From Flavobacterium sp. SH_e (GTDB lineage: Bacteria > Bacteroidota > Bacteroidia > Flavobacteriales > Flavobacteriaceae), in contig NZ_JAOVZN010000005.1 in the NCBI RefSeq assembly GCF_025717045.1, positions 496,001 to 560,000 of the forward strand: a DNA stretch of 64,000 bases, given 5' to 3'. Every line of letters starts with the position of its first letter. The first letter of the stretch is position 1. The position numbers and the translations under genes were made by a program. The notes under the pieces were generated by a model. That model ran no database searches. It was not told where the DNA came from and saw only the letters and a program-made list of their open reading frames with translations. Below are positions 1-8,619 of this stretch, piece by piece.

Positions 1-1
1 T

Positions 2-67
2 GAAATTATGCTTCGCTTTGAACTAGTTTCACGCAAAAAAGGACTAAAATCACCTCGATTCTTTTAA
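2..67 (+). CDS. PorP/SprF family membrane protein, C-terminal fragment
   Basis: Only the last 21 codons and a TAA stop are in the window; the gene begins upstream of it. The reading frame from base 2 ends in the peptide KKGLKSPRFF, which matches the conserved C-terminus of PorP/SprF outer-membrane proteins that partner with type IX secretion and cell-surface adhesins in Flavobacteriia. An OmpA-family gene follows 12 bases after the stop, the usual partner of porP/sprF genes, which supports the call. The fragment is too short for any domain analysis, so the identity rests on the tail motif plus context. Confidence 0.7.
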   Translation, partial: EIMLRFELVSRKKGLKSPRFF

Positions 68-79
68 TACGGATAGTCT

Positions 80-2008
80 ATGAAAAGAACAATTACTATA
101 CTCACATTATTGGTTATACAGCTGATTTATTCGCAAACCAAAAACAAAACTGCCGATGCTCTTTTTGATAAGATGTATTATGTGGAAGCCGCAAAATCGT
201 ATGAGCTTTCGATAAATAACGGTGATGCTTCTAAAGAAACACTTCAGCGGCTGGGAGATGCTTATTATTTTAATACTAGAATGTCAAGCGCATCAAAATG
301 GTACGGAAAACTGATTGCTGAATATCCAAATGAAGTTTCTGCTGAATATCTATTCCGTTATGCGCAGTCATTGCAAGGAATTCAAAATTATGAATTGGCA
401 AAAAAATGGATGAAAGCCTTTGCTGAAAAACAAAAATCAACCGATCCCAGAGCTAAGAACTTTTCTCTTAAAAATGTCACATTAGAAGATATCGAAAACA
501 TAAAACCGTCTTTTGTACTGGAGAATTTAGACATTAATTCTGCTTATTCAGAGTTCGGCCCAATGTATTATAAAGGCGATTTAGTTTATTCAACAACTGT
601 CGATTCTTCTTATTGGAAAACAGACAAATACGGATGGAACGACCAACCCTATTTAAATCTGCAGTTAGGAAAAATAAGCGAAACAGGCTCGAATGTTTCT
701 TTTAAACAGCGCTTTGGAAAAGAAATTACAACAAACTTTCATGAAGCTTGTATTGCCTTTTCGCCTGACGAAAAAACAATTTATTTTACTAGAAATAATT
801 ACAACGGAAAACTAAAACGTGACAGCAAAGGAATTAATAACCTAAAAATCTACTCTGCCACTTCTATAGAAAATCAAAACGGAACTACACAATGGACTGA
901 TATTAAAGAATTGCCTTTTAACAGCGATAATTATTCTGTTGGACATCCGTCGGTAAGCAAAGACGGCAAAAAACTGTATTTCGTTTCGGATATGCCAGGA
1001 ACAATTGGCTCTACAGATATTTTTGTAGTGGATATTTTAGGCAATAATCAATTTTCTGACCCCAAAAATTTGGGCGAAAAAATAAATACAACAGGACGCG
1101 AAATGTTTCCATATATTACCGATCAGTCACTCTATTTTTCTTCTGACGGATTCTTAGGTTTAGGAGGTTTAGACGTATTCGAAAGCAGAATAAATGACGG
1201 CATTTTGGATACACCAGCCAATCTTGGTGCGCCACTAAACAGCAATAGAGACGATTTTGGCTATATCGTTAACGAAGCGACCAACAAAGGTTTTGTCTCT
1301 TCTAACAGAAAAACAGGAAAAGGAGATGATGATATTTACTCTTTTGAAAGATCGTGCAATCAAGCCATAAGCGGATATGTTTTCGATGCTATTTCAAACA
1401 ACAGAATCGCCGGCGCAATGGTAACGCTTAAAAATGCAAACGGAATAAAAGTGGCTGAAACTGTTTCTCAGCTTGACGGAAAATACGATTTTAATAATAA
1501 CGTAAATTGTAACACTTCTTATACCATTGAGGTCACAAAAGACAATTATAATACCAATAGCAAAGCGATCGTTACAGCAAATAGTTCTGGAAAAACAGAC
1601 GTTCCAGTAGGTTTGGATCCTGCATTAATTGTTCGCGAAAATGGCGTTTTAAAAATCAAAATTGGAATCATTTTCTTTGATTTAGATAAATCAGAAATAC
1701 GCTATGATGCTGCAATAGAACTTAATAAAGTCGTTCTCTTAATGCATCAGTATAAATCAGTAGTAATAAAAATTGAATCGCACACCGATTCTCGTGCCAA
1801 TGATCAATACAATTTAGAGCTGTCTGATCGAAGAGCAAAAGCCACTAGAGATTATTTAGTTTCTCAAGGTGTTGCCCTCGAACGAATTGAAAGTGCAATT
1901 GGCTACGGAGAAACTCAGTTAATCAACAATTGCTCCAACGGAGTTCCCTGTACAGAAGCACAGCATCAAATCAATCGCCGAAGCGAATTCATCATTACCA
2001 AAATGTAA
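80..2008 (+). CDS. OmpA family protein with PD40-like propeller (PorE-like, T9SS-associated)
   Basis: A 642-residue envelope protein. Residues 1-18 form a signal peptide ending at YSQ. Residues about 25-110 look like TPR helices. About 160-425 carry PD40/WD40-like repeats (FSPDEKTIYFTRN, SKDGKKLYFVSD). About 430-510 is a carboxypeptidase-regulatory-like fold. About 525-640 is the OmpA peptidoglycan-binding domain (FFDLDKSEIR, SHTDSR, NLELSDRRA). This architecture is typical of proteins encoded after porP/sprF, and some members (PorE-like) anchor the type IX secretion ring to peptidoglycan. It sits 12 bases after the PorP/SprF fragment, so the two are probably co-transcribed. No lipobox Cys is evident. 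Whether this copy serves secretion itself or one particular adhesin cannot be told from the sequence. Confidence 0.88.
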   Translation: MKRTITILTLLVIQLIYSQTKNKTADALFDKMYYVEAAKSYELSINNGDASKETLQRLGDAYYFNTRMSSASKWYGKLIAEYPNEVSAEYLFRYAQSLQGIQNYELAKKWMKAFAEKQKSTDPRAKNFSLKNVTLEDIENIKPSFVLENLDINSAYSEFGPMYYKGDLVYSTTVDSSYWKTDKYGWNDQPYLNLQLGKISETGSNVSFKQRFGKEITTNFHEACIAFSPDEKTIYFTRNNYNGKLKRDSKGINNLKIYSATSIENQNGTTQWTDIKELPFNSDNYSVGHPSVSKDGKKLYFVSDMPGTIGSTDIFVVDILGNNQFSDPKNLGEKINTTGREMFPYITDQSLYFSSDGFLGLGGLDVFESRINDGILDTPANLGAPLNSNRDDFGYIVNEATNKGFVSSNRKTGKGDDDIYSFERSCNQAISGYVFDAISNNRIAGAMVTLKNANGIKVAETVSQLDGKYDFNNNVNCNTSYTIEVTKDNYNTNSKAIVTANSSGKTDVPVGLDPALIVRENGVLKIKIGIIFFDLDKSEIRYDAAIELNKVVLLMHQYKSVVIKIESHTDSRANDQYNLELSDRRAKATRDYLVSQGVALERIESAIGYGETQLINNCSNGVPCTEAQHQINRRSEFIITKM

Positions 2009-2011
2009 AAA

Positions 2012-2041
2012 AAAGCGTCCCGATCAATCTCAGGACGCTTT
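2012..2041 (+). terminator. Intrinsic terminator after the OmpA gene
   Basis: A 9-bp perfect stem (AAAGCGTCC / GGACGCTTT) with a 12-base loop lies 3 bases after the stop codon and is followed by a T-rich run. It closes the porP/ompA unit. Confidence 0.85.
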
Positions 2042-2118
2042 CTTTATTTATTTCTCTATCTGCACTTTTCTCTTGATTCTTGCTTCTATTTTCTTTATTC
2101 TATTCTCTTTACTCTTAA

Positions 2119-2568
2119 TCACTGAAGCTTCACACACATCCACTCGCCTTTCATAATCAGCTTATCTTCATCAAAAGCTTCTCCATATTGTTTAATGATT
2201 TTTTCACTTGTGCGAATATTTTTCACCACAAATTTAACCAGTTTATTAAACTCAACACCAGCAAAAAACTCAACATTATCCATACTTACTAATCCAAAAA
2301 CGCCGTCTGCGATTCCTAAAAGCTTTATTCCTGCGCCTCCACATTGCGCCATTGCTTCGATTAAAATAGTTCCTGGAACAAAATTAAAATCTGGAAAACT
2401 GCCTTGGAGCCAAGCATCTTTATCTGTAAATGTCTTTAAACCAATGATTGTTTCTGTAGTATAAGAAATAATTTCATCGACAAAAAGAAAGGGCGCACGA
2501 TGCGGAATTAAATCTTCTATTTTTTTAGTCATGTTTGTGTAATTTTTACCAATGTACGAATCTGACAT
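2119..2568 (-). CDS. FabZ-like 3-hydroxyacyl-ACP dehydratase (hotdog fold)
   Basis: A 149-residue single-domain protein. The segment HRAPFLFVDEI (His at residue 23) corresponds to the FabZ motif HRYPFLLVDRV with its catalytic His. GTILIEAMAQCGG carries the Glu of the active-site helix. FabZ enzymes dehydrate 3-hydroxyacyl-ACP in fatty acid or polyene synthesis. In Bacteroidota the housekeeping FabZ is usually fused to LpxC, so this stand-alone copy is probably a second, specialised dehydratase. No flexirubin or polyene synthase genes are next to it. The start could be the first ATG (2568) or the ATG at 2532, which gives a protein beginning MTKKIEDLIPHRAP, closer to FabZ length. The segment after the active-site helix diverges from classic FabZ. 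Confidence 0.75.
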   Translation of the reverse strand: MSDSYIGKNYTNMTKKIEDLIPHRAPFLFVDEIISYTTETIIGLKTFTDKDAWLQGSFPDFNFVPGTILIEAMAQCGGAGIKLLGIADGVFGLVSMDNVEFFAGVEFNKLVKFVVKNIRTSEKIIKQYGEAFDEDKLIMKGEWMCVKLQ

Positions 2569-2635
2569 GAAATAACCAACGTTTTAAATTACATCTCTGT
2601 CAAATACTTATTTTATCGCTGTATTTCTTAAACAA

Positions 2636-2661
2636 AAAAGAGATGCCGAAGCACCTCTTTT
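2636..2661 (-). terminator. Terminator of the GH43/aldose epimerase operon
   Basis: An 11-bp stem with one G-U pair and, on the minus strand, a TTCG tetraloop (GAGGTGC TTCG GCATCTC), followed by T-rich sequence. It lies 29 bases past the stop of the last gene of the polysaccharide locus. Confidence 0.85.
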
Positions 2662-2690
2662 CCCGCTACCAACTCTAAAATCAATTGTTT

Positions 2691-3671
2691 TTACTCTTGC
2701 AATAAAACAAAACTTTTTGCATTCGCCTTGATTTTATTTCCTTCAAAATCAATATCAATAATTCCTGCCTTTCTTGGTGAAACTCCGCTATTGCTTAAAT
2801 GCGTATGCAGAACATATTTCATTTTTCCGTTTTTATCATAAAAAACATCTCCGTGTCCAACTCCATTTATTCCAACGTCTTTACGGCTTATTATTGGGCT
2901 TTCTAGAGCTTTTTCCCAAGGTCCATACGGACTTTTTGCTGTTGCATAACCTACAGCATAATCAGGATTTCTAAAATCATTTGCAGAATAAATCATATAA
3001 TACAAACCGTTGTGTTTTAAGACCGTTGGGCCTTCTGTAACTGGCCAAGATACATTCTGTGTATTTTCCCAAGCAAGAACCCCAGAAATGCATTCTTTCA
3101 GCGTTTCTTCTTTAATTCCCGACAGGTCTTCTTTTAATTCTGCAACAAAAATTCTGTTCCCGTTAGTCAAACGCACGTGATAAAGGTATTTTTTGCCATC
3201 CTCATCAACAAAAACAAACGGATCAATCTGTTTGCCCAAATTAAACATTGAAGCCTTAGAATCGCTTTTAAATGGCCCAATCGGACTATCACTACTTGCA
3301 ATAGCAATATTCTCATCGGCTGTATAAATAATTTTATATTTTCCATCGAATTTAAAAATCTGAGGAGCCCAAAAACCTTTCGTTCCAAAAGCATCGCCTT
3401 TTTTAAAAGCCAAACCATTTTGTGCGCCAGATGGACCATTCCATTTTTTTAAATCAGAAGAAGTGTACACTTGAAAACCTTCTCCGTTAGGAAAATCTCC
3501 AGTTGTTGTTCCGTACAAATAATAAACTCCATTTTCATAAAAAATGGTCGGATCTGCCAACAAGATTGGTTTGTCTTTTGAAACCGTTTTTTTTGTTGTT
3601 TCTTTCTCTTGAGAGCAACAAATAAAGACACAAAACAAACTCAACAGGCTAAAATATCTCTTAATATTCAT
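2691..3671 (-). CDS. Glycoside hydrolase family 43 lipoprotein
   Basis: A 326-residue five-bladed propeller enzyme with a lipoprotein signal (CVFICCSQEK), so it is likely anchored in the periplasmic or outer membrane leaflet. The GH43 catalytic triad is visible: base Asp in LLADPTIFYENG, pKa-modulating Asp in QIDPFVFVDEDG, and acid Glu in TEGPTVLKHNG. GH43 enzymes release arabinofuranose, xylose or galactofuranose from plant glycans; the sequence does not settle which. It is the last gene of a leftward run from SusC at 15564, separated from the aldose epimerase by 204 bases in which I see no hairpin. Its length is normal for a single-domain GH43. Confidence 0.88.
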   Translation of the reverse strand: MNIKRYFSLLSLFCVFICCSQEKETTKKTVSKDKPILLADPTIFYENGVYYLYGTTTGDFPNGEGFQVYTSSDLKKWNGPSGAQNGLAFKKGDAFGTKGFWAPQIFKFDGKYKIIYTADENIAIASSDSPIGPFKSDSKASMFNLGKQIDPFVFVDEDGKKYLYHVRLTNGNRIFVAELKEDLSGIKEETLKECISGVLAWENTQNVSWPVTEGPTVLKHNGLYYMIYSANDFRNPDYAVGYATAKSPYGPWEKALESPIISRKDVGINGVGHGDVFYDKNGKMKYVLHTHLSNSGVSPRKAGIIDIDFEGNKIKANAKSFVLLQE

Positions 3672-3875
3672 TATTAAACTTTTTATTTAGTTAAATATAA
3701 TTTCAAAACTAAAAATCAAATAGTTAAACATACAGTATAGAGAAAAACTATAATAGAAATCTTGTCATTTTTTAAGTAAATCACAACAAAATTTCGATTA
3801 CTTTTTTGTTTTTAATACTGTATTTTTAATTCCATTTTTAGAGCATCTAAATCATAAAAATAATTGCGAAAAACA

Positions 3876-5054
3876 TTATTTCACGATCGAAAATTTACAC
3901 AAAGAAACCGTATGATACTTCTCTCCCGCTTTTAAGGTAATCGGAGCAAATTTTGACTGATTCGGAGCATCTGGAAAGTGCTGGGTTTCTAAGGCAAAAG
4001 CAGTTCTAAAATCATCTTTAGCGCCTGATTTAAAGATGTTTTTACTTTGCATGAAATTTCCGCTATAAAACTGTAGTCCAGGTTCTTCTGTATAAATATC
4101 TAAAGTAACACCTGAAACATCGCCTTTAATCGTTGCGGCGTGAACAAAACCATCTTTTTTGTCTGTATTCAGCACATAATTGTGGTCATAACCTTTTCCA
4201 AATTTCAGTTGTTCGTCTTTAGTTTCGATTCTTTCACCAATAGTATGTTTTGAAGTAAAATCAAATGGCGTATTTTTTACTGATTTTAATTCTCCACTCG
4301 GAATTAAACCTTCATCAACAGGTGTAAATTGATCTCCGTAAATCTGTAATTCATGATTCAAAATTGTTCCACTTCCTTCTCCGTTTAAATTGAAAAAAGC
4401 ATGATTTGTTAGATTTACAATTGTAGTTTTATCCGTTGTCGCTTCATATTCCATTTTTACTGAATTATCATCTGTAAGCGTATAAGTTACTTTTACATTC
4501 AGATTTCCTGGAAAACCTTGTTCGCCATCTGGAGAAACATACGTAAAAACCAAGGTCTTTTCATCTGTCTTTTCCGCATTCCAAACTACATCTTGAAACC
4601 CTTTTATACCACCGTGTAAAGCATTCTTTCCATTATTCAATGGAATCTGATATTGCTTGCCTTCAAGTGTAAACTTACCTAATGCAACTCTGTTGCCAAC
4701 TCTGCCTATTGTCGCTCCAAAATAAGGTTCAGTCGAGTTTTTAAACCCTTTTACGCTATTCATTCCAACTACAACATCGGTTTGTTTTCCGTTTTTATCT
4801 GCTACCCATAAACCTACTAATCGCCCGCCATAATTGGTAAAAGCAGCTTTTATGCCTTTGTTTTCGATCCAATACAAACTAACTTTCTTGCCATCGATTA
4901 TCGTGTCGAAATTTTTGGTTTCTAAAACCGTTTTTACTGAATCTAATTTGATTTCAGTGTTTTCTTTTAAAGCCGAATCGTCTTTTTTGCTGTTTTTACA
5001 ATTGAATTGAAAAAGTGCAAGCAACAAAACTGCAGCTATTTGAATATTTTTCAT
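3876..5054 (-). CDS. Aldose 1-epimerase, lipoprotein (GalM family)
   Basis: A 392-residue mutarotase with an exported lipoprotein leader (LLLALFQFNCKN). Family motifs include NYGGRLVGLWVAD near the start of the domain, the FGATIGRVGNRVALGKF segment, the catalytic-type His in VNLTNHAFFNLNGEG, and GLQFYSGNFM near the end with the base Glu in FALETQHFPDAPNQ. It interconverts alpha and beta anomers of free sugars such as galactose or arabinose. A secreted copy inside a glycan locus fits the need to equilibrate sugars released by exo-enzymes before uptake. It lies 57 bases after the GH43 at 5112-6134 and is probably in the same transcript. Confidence 0.92.
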   Translation of the reverse strand: MKNIQIAAVLLLALFQFNCKNSKKDDSALKENTEIKLDSVKTVLETKNFDTIIDGKKVSLYWIENKGIKAAFTNYGGRLVGLWVADKNGKQTDVVVGMNSVKGFKNSTEPYFGATIGRVGNRVALGKFTLEGKQYQIPLNNGKNALHGGIKGFQDVVWNAEKTDEKTLVFTYVSPDGEQGFPGNLNVKVTYTLTDDNSVKMEYEATTDKTTIVNLTNHAFFNLNGEGSGTILNHELQIYGDQFTPVDEGLIPSGELKSVKNTPFDFTSKHTIGERIETKDEQLKFGKGYDHNYVLNTDKKDGFVHAATIKGDVSGVTLDIYTEEPGLQFYSGNFMQSKNIFKSGAKDDFRTAFALETQHFPDAPNQSKFAPITLKAGEKYHTVSLCKFSIVK

Positions 5055-5111
5055 TTTTATGTCATTACGATAAATGAAGTAATTTCATTCTCTGGTTTAA
5101 ATCTTTTCTAA

Positions 5112-6134
5112 TTATTTTGATGGAATAGCTAATGGAGTTCCTTCACTCACGGGCTCACCTAAAACTGGAAATCCGTTTGCATCCCAATTAATTTTCTGCA
5201 TTCTTGGAGATCTTTTATTTCCACAGCCCTCACCCGGATTCGAATTGGCATGATATAGAATCCAATCTTCTTTTCCGTCAGGTGATTTAAAAAACGAATT
5301 ATGACCCGGCGCGTAAACTTTGTTTTTCTCTGATTGCTTGAAAATAGGCCCTGGCGCCTTCTCCCAAGCCGAAGCATCTAACAAATTATCTCCGCCTTTA
5401 AATTTCAATAATCCTAAAGCATAGAAATCTGTCCAACATCCGCTTGCCGAAAACACGATGAAGATCTTTCCATTTCTTTCTAAAAATTGCGGTCCTTCAT
5501 TGACATTAACTTGCGGCGGATTAACATCATCATGCAATGCGCCATGCGTTTCCCAGTTATTTGTTGGCGCAGAAATCATAACACGGTCACCGTCAATTTC
5601 TAGTGGATTTTTCATTTTAGCTATGTAAATGTTCTGCTGGCCGTTTTTGTCGCCTGCCCAACCTGCCCAAATCATGTACAATTGTTTTTTATATTCGAAA
5701 ACATTTCCGTCAATTGCCCATTTATCAGTTTTAGCTGCGATTTTGCCTTTAAACTCAAAATTCCCTTTAAACGGGTCTGAAGATTTATTTTCTAAAACAT
5801 ACATTCTATGATTGTTGTTATCTCCATTATCTGCGGCGAAATAACAATACCATTTCCCGCTGATGATATGAAATTCAGGCGCCCAGATTTCTGCTGAATA
5901 ATCAGTTCCTTTTGGTGGCGTCCAAATGACTTTGCTTTCTGCGTTTTTGATATCAGAAAGGTCTTTTGTTTTCCATAAAACCAATTTATTTCCCAATGTA
6001 TTGGTATAGTAATAATAGCCTTTGTAATACGTGCTGTAAGGATCTGCTCCCGATGGAAGGATTGGGTTGGTGAATGTTTTTTGCTGTGCAAAACTTATCG
6101 TTGTGAATAGGAAAAGGATTAGATATTTTTTCAT
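5112..6134 (-). CDS. Glycoside hydrolase family 43, exo-alpha-L-arabinofuranosidase type
   Basis: A 340-residue exported enzyme with a signal peptide ending ISFAQQ. Triad residues: Asp in SGADPYSTYYKG, Asp in WAIDGNVFEYK, Glu in NEGPQFLERNG. The pattern IWAPEFHIISGKWYCYFAAD, NNHRMYVLE, SGCWTDFYALG and YAPGHNSFFKSPDGKEDW is the one I know from the GH43 group of exo-alpha-1,5-L-arabinofuranosidases (subfamily 26-like). It would trim arabinose from arabinan chains or side chains. This is the strongest clue in the locus that arabinose is part of the substrate. Subfamily assignment is from memory of the motif pattern, not from a search. Confidence 0.87.
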   Translation of the reverse strand: MKKYLILFLFTTISFAQQKTFTNPILPSGADPYSTYYKGYYYYTNTLGNKLVLWKTKDLSDIKNAESKVIWTPPKGTDYSAEIWAPEFHIISGKWYCYFAADNGDNNNHRMYVLENKSSDPFKGNFEFKGKIAAKTDKWAIDGNVFEYKKQLYMIWAGWAGDKNGQQNIYIAKMKNPLEIDGDRVMISAPTNNWETHGALHDDVNPPQVNVNEGPQFLERNGKIFIVFSASGCWTDFYALGLLKFKGGDNLLDASAWEKAPGPIFKQSEKNKVYAPGHNSFFKSPDGKEDWILYHANSNPGEGCGNKRSPRMQKINWDANGFPVLGEPVSEGTPLAIPSK

Positions 6135-6173
6135 TTTTTATTGATTTTAGACTTTTAGCTTAGAGTTTTTTTT

Positions 6174-6214
6174 AAACGCAAAGACGCAAAGGTTTTTCGC
6201 AAAGTTCACAAAGG
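6174..6214. repeat. CGCAAAG-type dispersed repeat (single arm)
   Basis: Contains CGCAAAGACGCAAAGG and then CGCAAAGTTCACAAAGG. The same words recur at 53935-54173, 55335-55446 and 56644-56777, and as a half-copy near 26670-26690. Here only one arm is present. Confidence 0.75.
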
Positions 6215-6274
6215 TTTTTTCTCAGCTTGGTCACTTCAGAAGAAGACGAAGAACACAAAGCTGTTCTGCATCTT

Positions 6275-6378
6275 TTTGTCATTCCGAGGAACGAGGAATC
6301 ACACTAGGGATTCCTCAAAGATTGGCGATTTTCTATGCGGAATTTCGAGTGCGATTTCTCGTTCCTCGAAATGACAAA
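6275..6378. repeat. 104-bp inverted-repeat element (TGTCATTCCGA family), copy 1
   Basis: Terminal arms of 26 bp (6275-6300 and 6353-6378) match with two differences, both tolerated as wobble pairs in RNA. The outer end reads TTTGTCATTCCGAGGAACGA. A second copy of the same length class and end sequence is at 54018-54117. There is no coding capacity. It could be a MITE-like element or a transcribed hairpin. Confidence 0.85.
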
Positions 6379-6397
6379 CTTTGTTGGGCTATGTGTG

Positions 6398-6459
6398 GAA
6401 ACTAGTTTCTTCTACTTCCTTTTTTTCAAAACAAAACCCTATCTTTCTATGTGTTTAAA
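6398..6459. repeat. Partial copy of the ACACATAGAAACATAG repeat
   Basis: A perfect 12-bp palindrome GAAACTAGTTTC (6398-6409) is followed by a 21-bp arm (6439-6459). The arm differs by one base from the right arm of the full element at 22607-22808, which also contains GAAACTAGTTTC. It appears to be a truncated copy. Confidence 0.7.
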
Positions 6460-6461
6460 AA

Positions 6462-8276
6462 TTATTTAACATTCAAAGCATTGATAACCTCCATATTAAT
6501 CTTATTCACCGCTTTAAAATCCATTTTGTCCACTTTTCGGTCGTAGGTCATAAAACCGTTCACTTCGCCTTCAACATCTGTTGTTTGAGTATAGACTGCG
6601 GCCGAGAATCCCGTTTTAACGTATTTTCGAAGCATTTCCGCGTACTTTTTATATTCGGCGGTAACTTCTGCCTCATTTTTAAATTTGATGTAACCCCAGT
6701 TGTCATTTGCTCTCCAAAGATGTCCTTCTAGTGGAAGTCCGATTCCGCCATACTCTCCCAAGACTGTAACTCTTCTCGCATCGTACAAATACATTTCTGG
6801 CCCTGGATAATTATGCAAATCCAAAATATCTCCTGTTTGAAAGTGATTTCCACCGCTTGCAGAATTAATCAAACGCGTTGAATCATGATTTTTTGTCCAT
6901 TCTGTAATTTCAACGGTTTTAAATTGTCCCCAAGCTTCGTTAAACGGAACCCAAACCACAATACTTGGATAAGAATACAAATGATCCATAATTTCTTTCC
7001 ATTCTTTTCTGTAGATTTCTTCTGATTTTGTCGAACGCTGTAATTCTGTTCCTTCAAAATACTTTCTATTTTGCCAAATCGGCTGATCGTCTCCGCTTGG
7101 CATATCTTGCCAAACTAAAATTCCCATTTGATCGCAATACGTGTACCAACGCTCTGGTTCAACTTTTACGTGTTTACGGATCATATTAAATCCTAATTCT
7201 TTGGTTTTAACAATATCGTATTTCAAAGCTTCATCAGTTGGTGCGGTATACAATCCGTCTGGCCACCAGCCTTGATCTAAAGGTCCGAATTGGAAATAAT
7301 CTTTGTTATTCAATTGCATTCTCACGATTCCATTTTCATCTCTTTTTGATGAAATCTTACGCATCGCAAAATAACTTTTCACCTCATCAACCACTTTATT
7401 CTTGCTGATTAAGCGAATTTTAGTCTGATATAAAAACGGACTTTCAGGCGACCACAGTTTCGGATTATTCAAAACAATATCATTGCTTTCTCCCACAACT
7501 GCTTTTTCTTTAGCAATTTCTTTTCCACCTTCCAAAACAGAAATTTCTACTAAATCGCCTTTTTCTGCTCCATTTACCTCCGCTTTTATACTAATCGTAT
7601 TTTGATCAATATTTGGAGTTGTTCTTAATGTTGCAATGTTTTTAGCATTTACAGGCTCAATCCAAACTGTCTGCCAAATTCCTGTAACAGGAGTGTACCA
7701 AATTCCTTCTGGATTTTTAACTTGTTTTCCTCTTGGCTGTGGCCCATCATTTGAAGGATCCCAAACTTTTACAACTAATTTCTGATTTTTACCTTTTTGG
7801 ATAAATGGCGTAATGTCAAATGAAAATGGCGTATAACCTCCCGTATGCGAACCCACTTTTACATCATTCACAAAAACCTCTGTTTTCCAATCGACAGCGC
7901 CAAAATGCAAAAGGATGTTTTTTCCACTCCAGCTAGATTCAATCGAAAATTGAGTTTCGTACCAAAGTTCATTTTTAGCACCAACTTCTTTCATCACTCC
8001 AGACAAACTCGATTCGGCCGCAAACGGAACCAGAATCTGCCCGTCATATTTTGAAGGCGCTGCTTTTCCAAATTCTTGAATGCTATAATTCCACAAACCA
8101 TTCAGATTTTTCCATTGGCCGCGCTCCATAATCGGACGGGGATATTCGGGTAACGGTTTCTTCGGGTCAACCTGTTCCGCCCATTTGGTTTTGATTTTAT
8201 CTCCTTGCGGTTTCCATTGCGCATTTACCGCAAACATGGATAACAAGGCTAAAAAAAGGATGCTTTTTCTTTTCAT
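6462..8276 (-). CDS. Glycoside hydrolase family 2 (beta-galactosidase/glucuronidase type)
   Basis: A 604-residue exported enzyme with a signal peptide ending FAVNAQ. It has the GH2 order: an N-terminal jelly-roll sugar-binding domain (about 45-205, with LHFGAVDWKTEVFVND), an immunoglobulin-like domain (about 205-310), and a TIM barrel from about 325. The acid/base Glu is in VWVPFNEAWGQF and the nucleophile Glu in VTVLGEYGGIGLP. IRKHVKVEPERWYTYCDQ is the usual barrel segment before them. GH2 members cleave beta-galactosides, beta-glucuronides, beta-mannosides or arabinopyranosides; which applies here is not decided. Beta-galactosidase would suit an arabinogalactan substrate. It belongs to the leftward PUL run. 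Confidence 0.88.
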   Translation of the reverse strand: MKRKSILFLALLSMFAVNAQWKPQGDKIKTKWAEQVDPKKPLPEYPRPIMERGQWKNLNGLWNYSIQEFGKAAPSKYDGQILVPFAAESSLSGVMKEVGAKNELWYETQFSIESSWSGKNILLHFGAVDWKTEVFVNDVKVGSHTGGYTPFSFDITPFIQKGKNQKLVVKVWDPSNDGPQPRGKQVKNPEGIWYTPVTGIWQTVWIEPVNAKNIATLRTTPNIDQNTISIKAEVNGAEKGDLVEISVLEGGKEIAKEKAVVGESNDIVLNNPKLWSPESPFLYQTKIRLISKNKVVDEVKSYFAMRKISSKRDENGIVRMQLNNKDYFQFGPLDQGWWPDGLYTAPTDEALKYDIVKTKELGFNMIRKHVKVEPERWYTYCDQMGILVWQDMPSGDDQPIWQNRKYFEGTELQRSTKSEEIYRKEWKEIMDHLYSYPSIVVWVPFNEAWGQFKTVEITEWTKNHDSTRLINSASGGNHFQTGDILDLHNYPGPEMYLYDARRVTVLGEYGGIGLPLEGHLWRANDNWGYIKFKNEAEVTAEYKKYAEMLRKYVKTGFSAAVYTQTTDVEGEVNGFMTYDRKVDKMDFKAVNKINMEVINALNVK

Positions 8277-8320
8277 ATTCTATCTATTTGAGATTTTACA
8301 CTCATACGTTTTTTTATTTT

Positions 8321-8448
8321 AAACCATATAAGTTATATAAGTTCATTTTAGTTTTAGCAACTGTTATTAAGCATTGTCAAGAAAAACATAAGATTCTGAC
8401 TTTCAAACCACAACCAAACTTAATATGAACTTATATAACTTATATGGT
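8321..8448. repeat. 128-bp inverted repeat with perfect 24-bp arms
   Basis: Arms at 8321-8344 and 8425-8448 are exact inverted copies (ACCATATAAGTTATATAAG on the outer side). The element fills much of the 343-base gap between the GH43-like and GH2 genes. Palindromes with this wording are, to my knowledge, common in Flavobacterium intergenic DNA. If transcribed it would fold into a long hairpin between two PUL genes. Confidence 0.85.
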
Positions 8449-8546
8449 GAAAATTTACTCTTCTAATTTAAAAATGAATTACCGGGCTCATCTCCACATA
8501 AGCCCGATAATTACTGAACTAAACTAACTTAACTAACCAAGTTTTT

Positions 8547-8580
8547 TAATTGTGAATTGTTAATGGTAAATTGTAAATTA
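8547..8580. repeat. AATTGTGAATTGTTAATGG-type short repeat
   Basis: A short AT-only unit shares its words (AATTGTTAATGG, AATTGT) with the larger array at 33994-34259. It lies in the second half of the gap between 8277 and 8619, which holds nothing else that I recognise. Confidence 0.5.
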
Positions 8581-8619
8581 TACAGAAATTCAAAAATGAA
8601 GTTTGGAAATAATTCACCA

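Larger units (their letters stand above)
6135..6461. other. Repeat-filled gap inside the polysaccharide locus
   Basis: 327 bases without a gene. The gap holds three repeat units in series: a CGCAAAG-type run (6174-6214), a 104-bp inverted repeat (6275-6378), and a GAAACTAGTTTC palindrome (6398-6409) with a half-copy of the ACACATAGAAACATAG family (6439-6459). No promoter-like element was recognised. Confidence 0.8.

Noticed and set aside
6275..6378. Inverted repeats as ordinary rho-independent terminators only
   Set aside because: The arms are unusually long, the loop is about 50 bases, and a second copy with the same ends lies elsewhere, so a dispersed element is a better description, though transcription termination may be a side effect.
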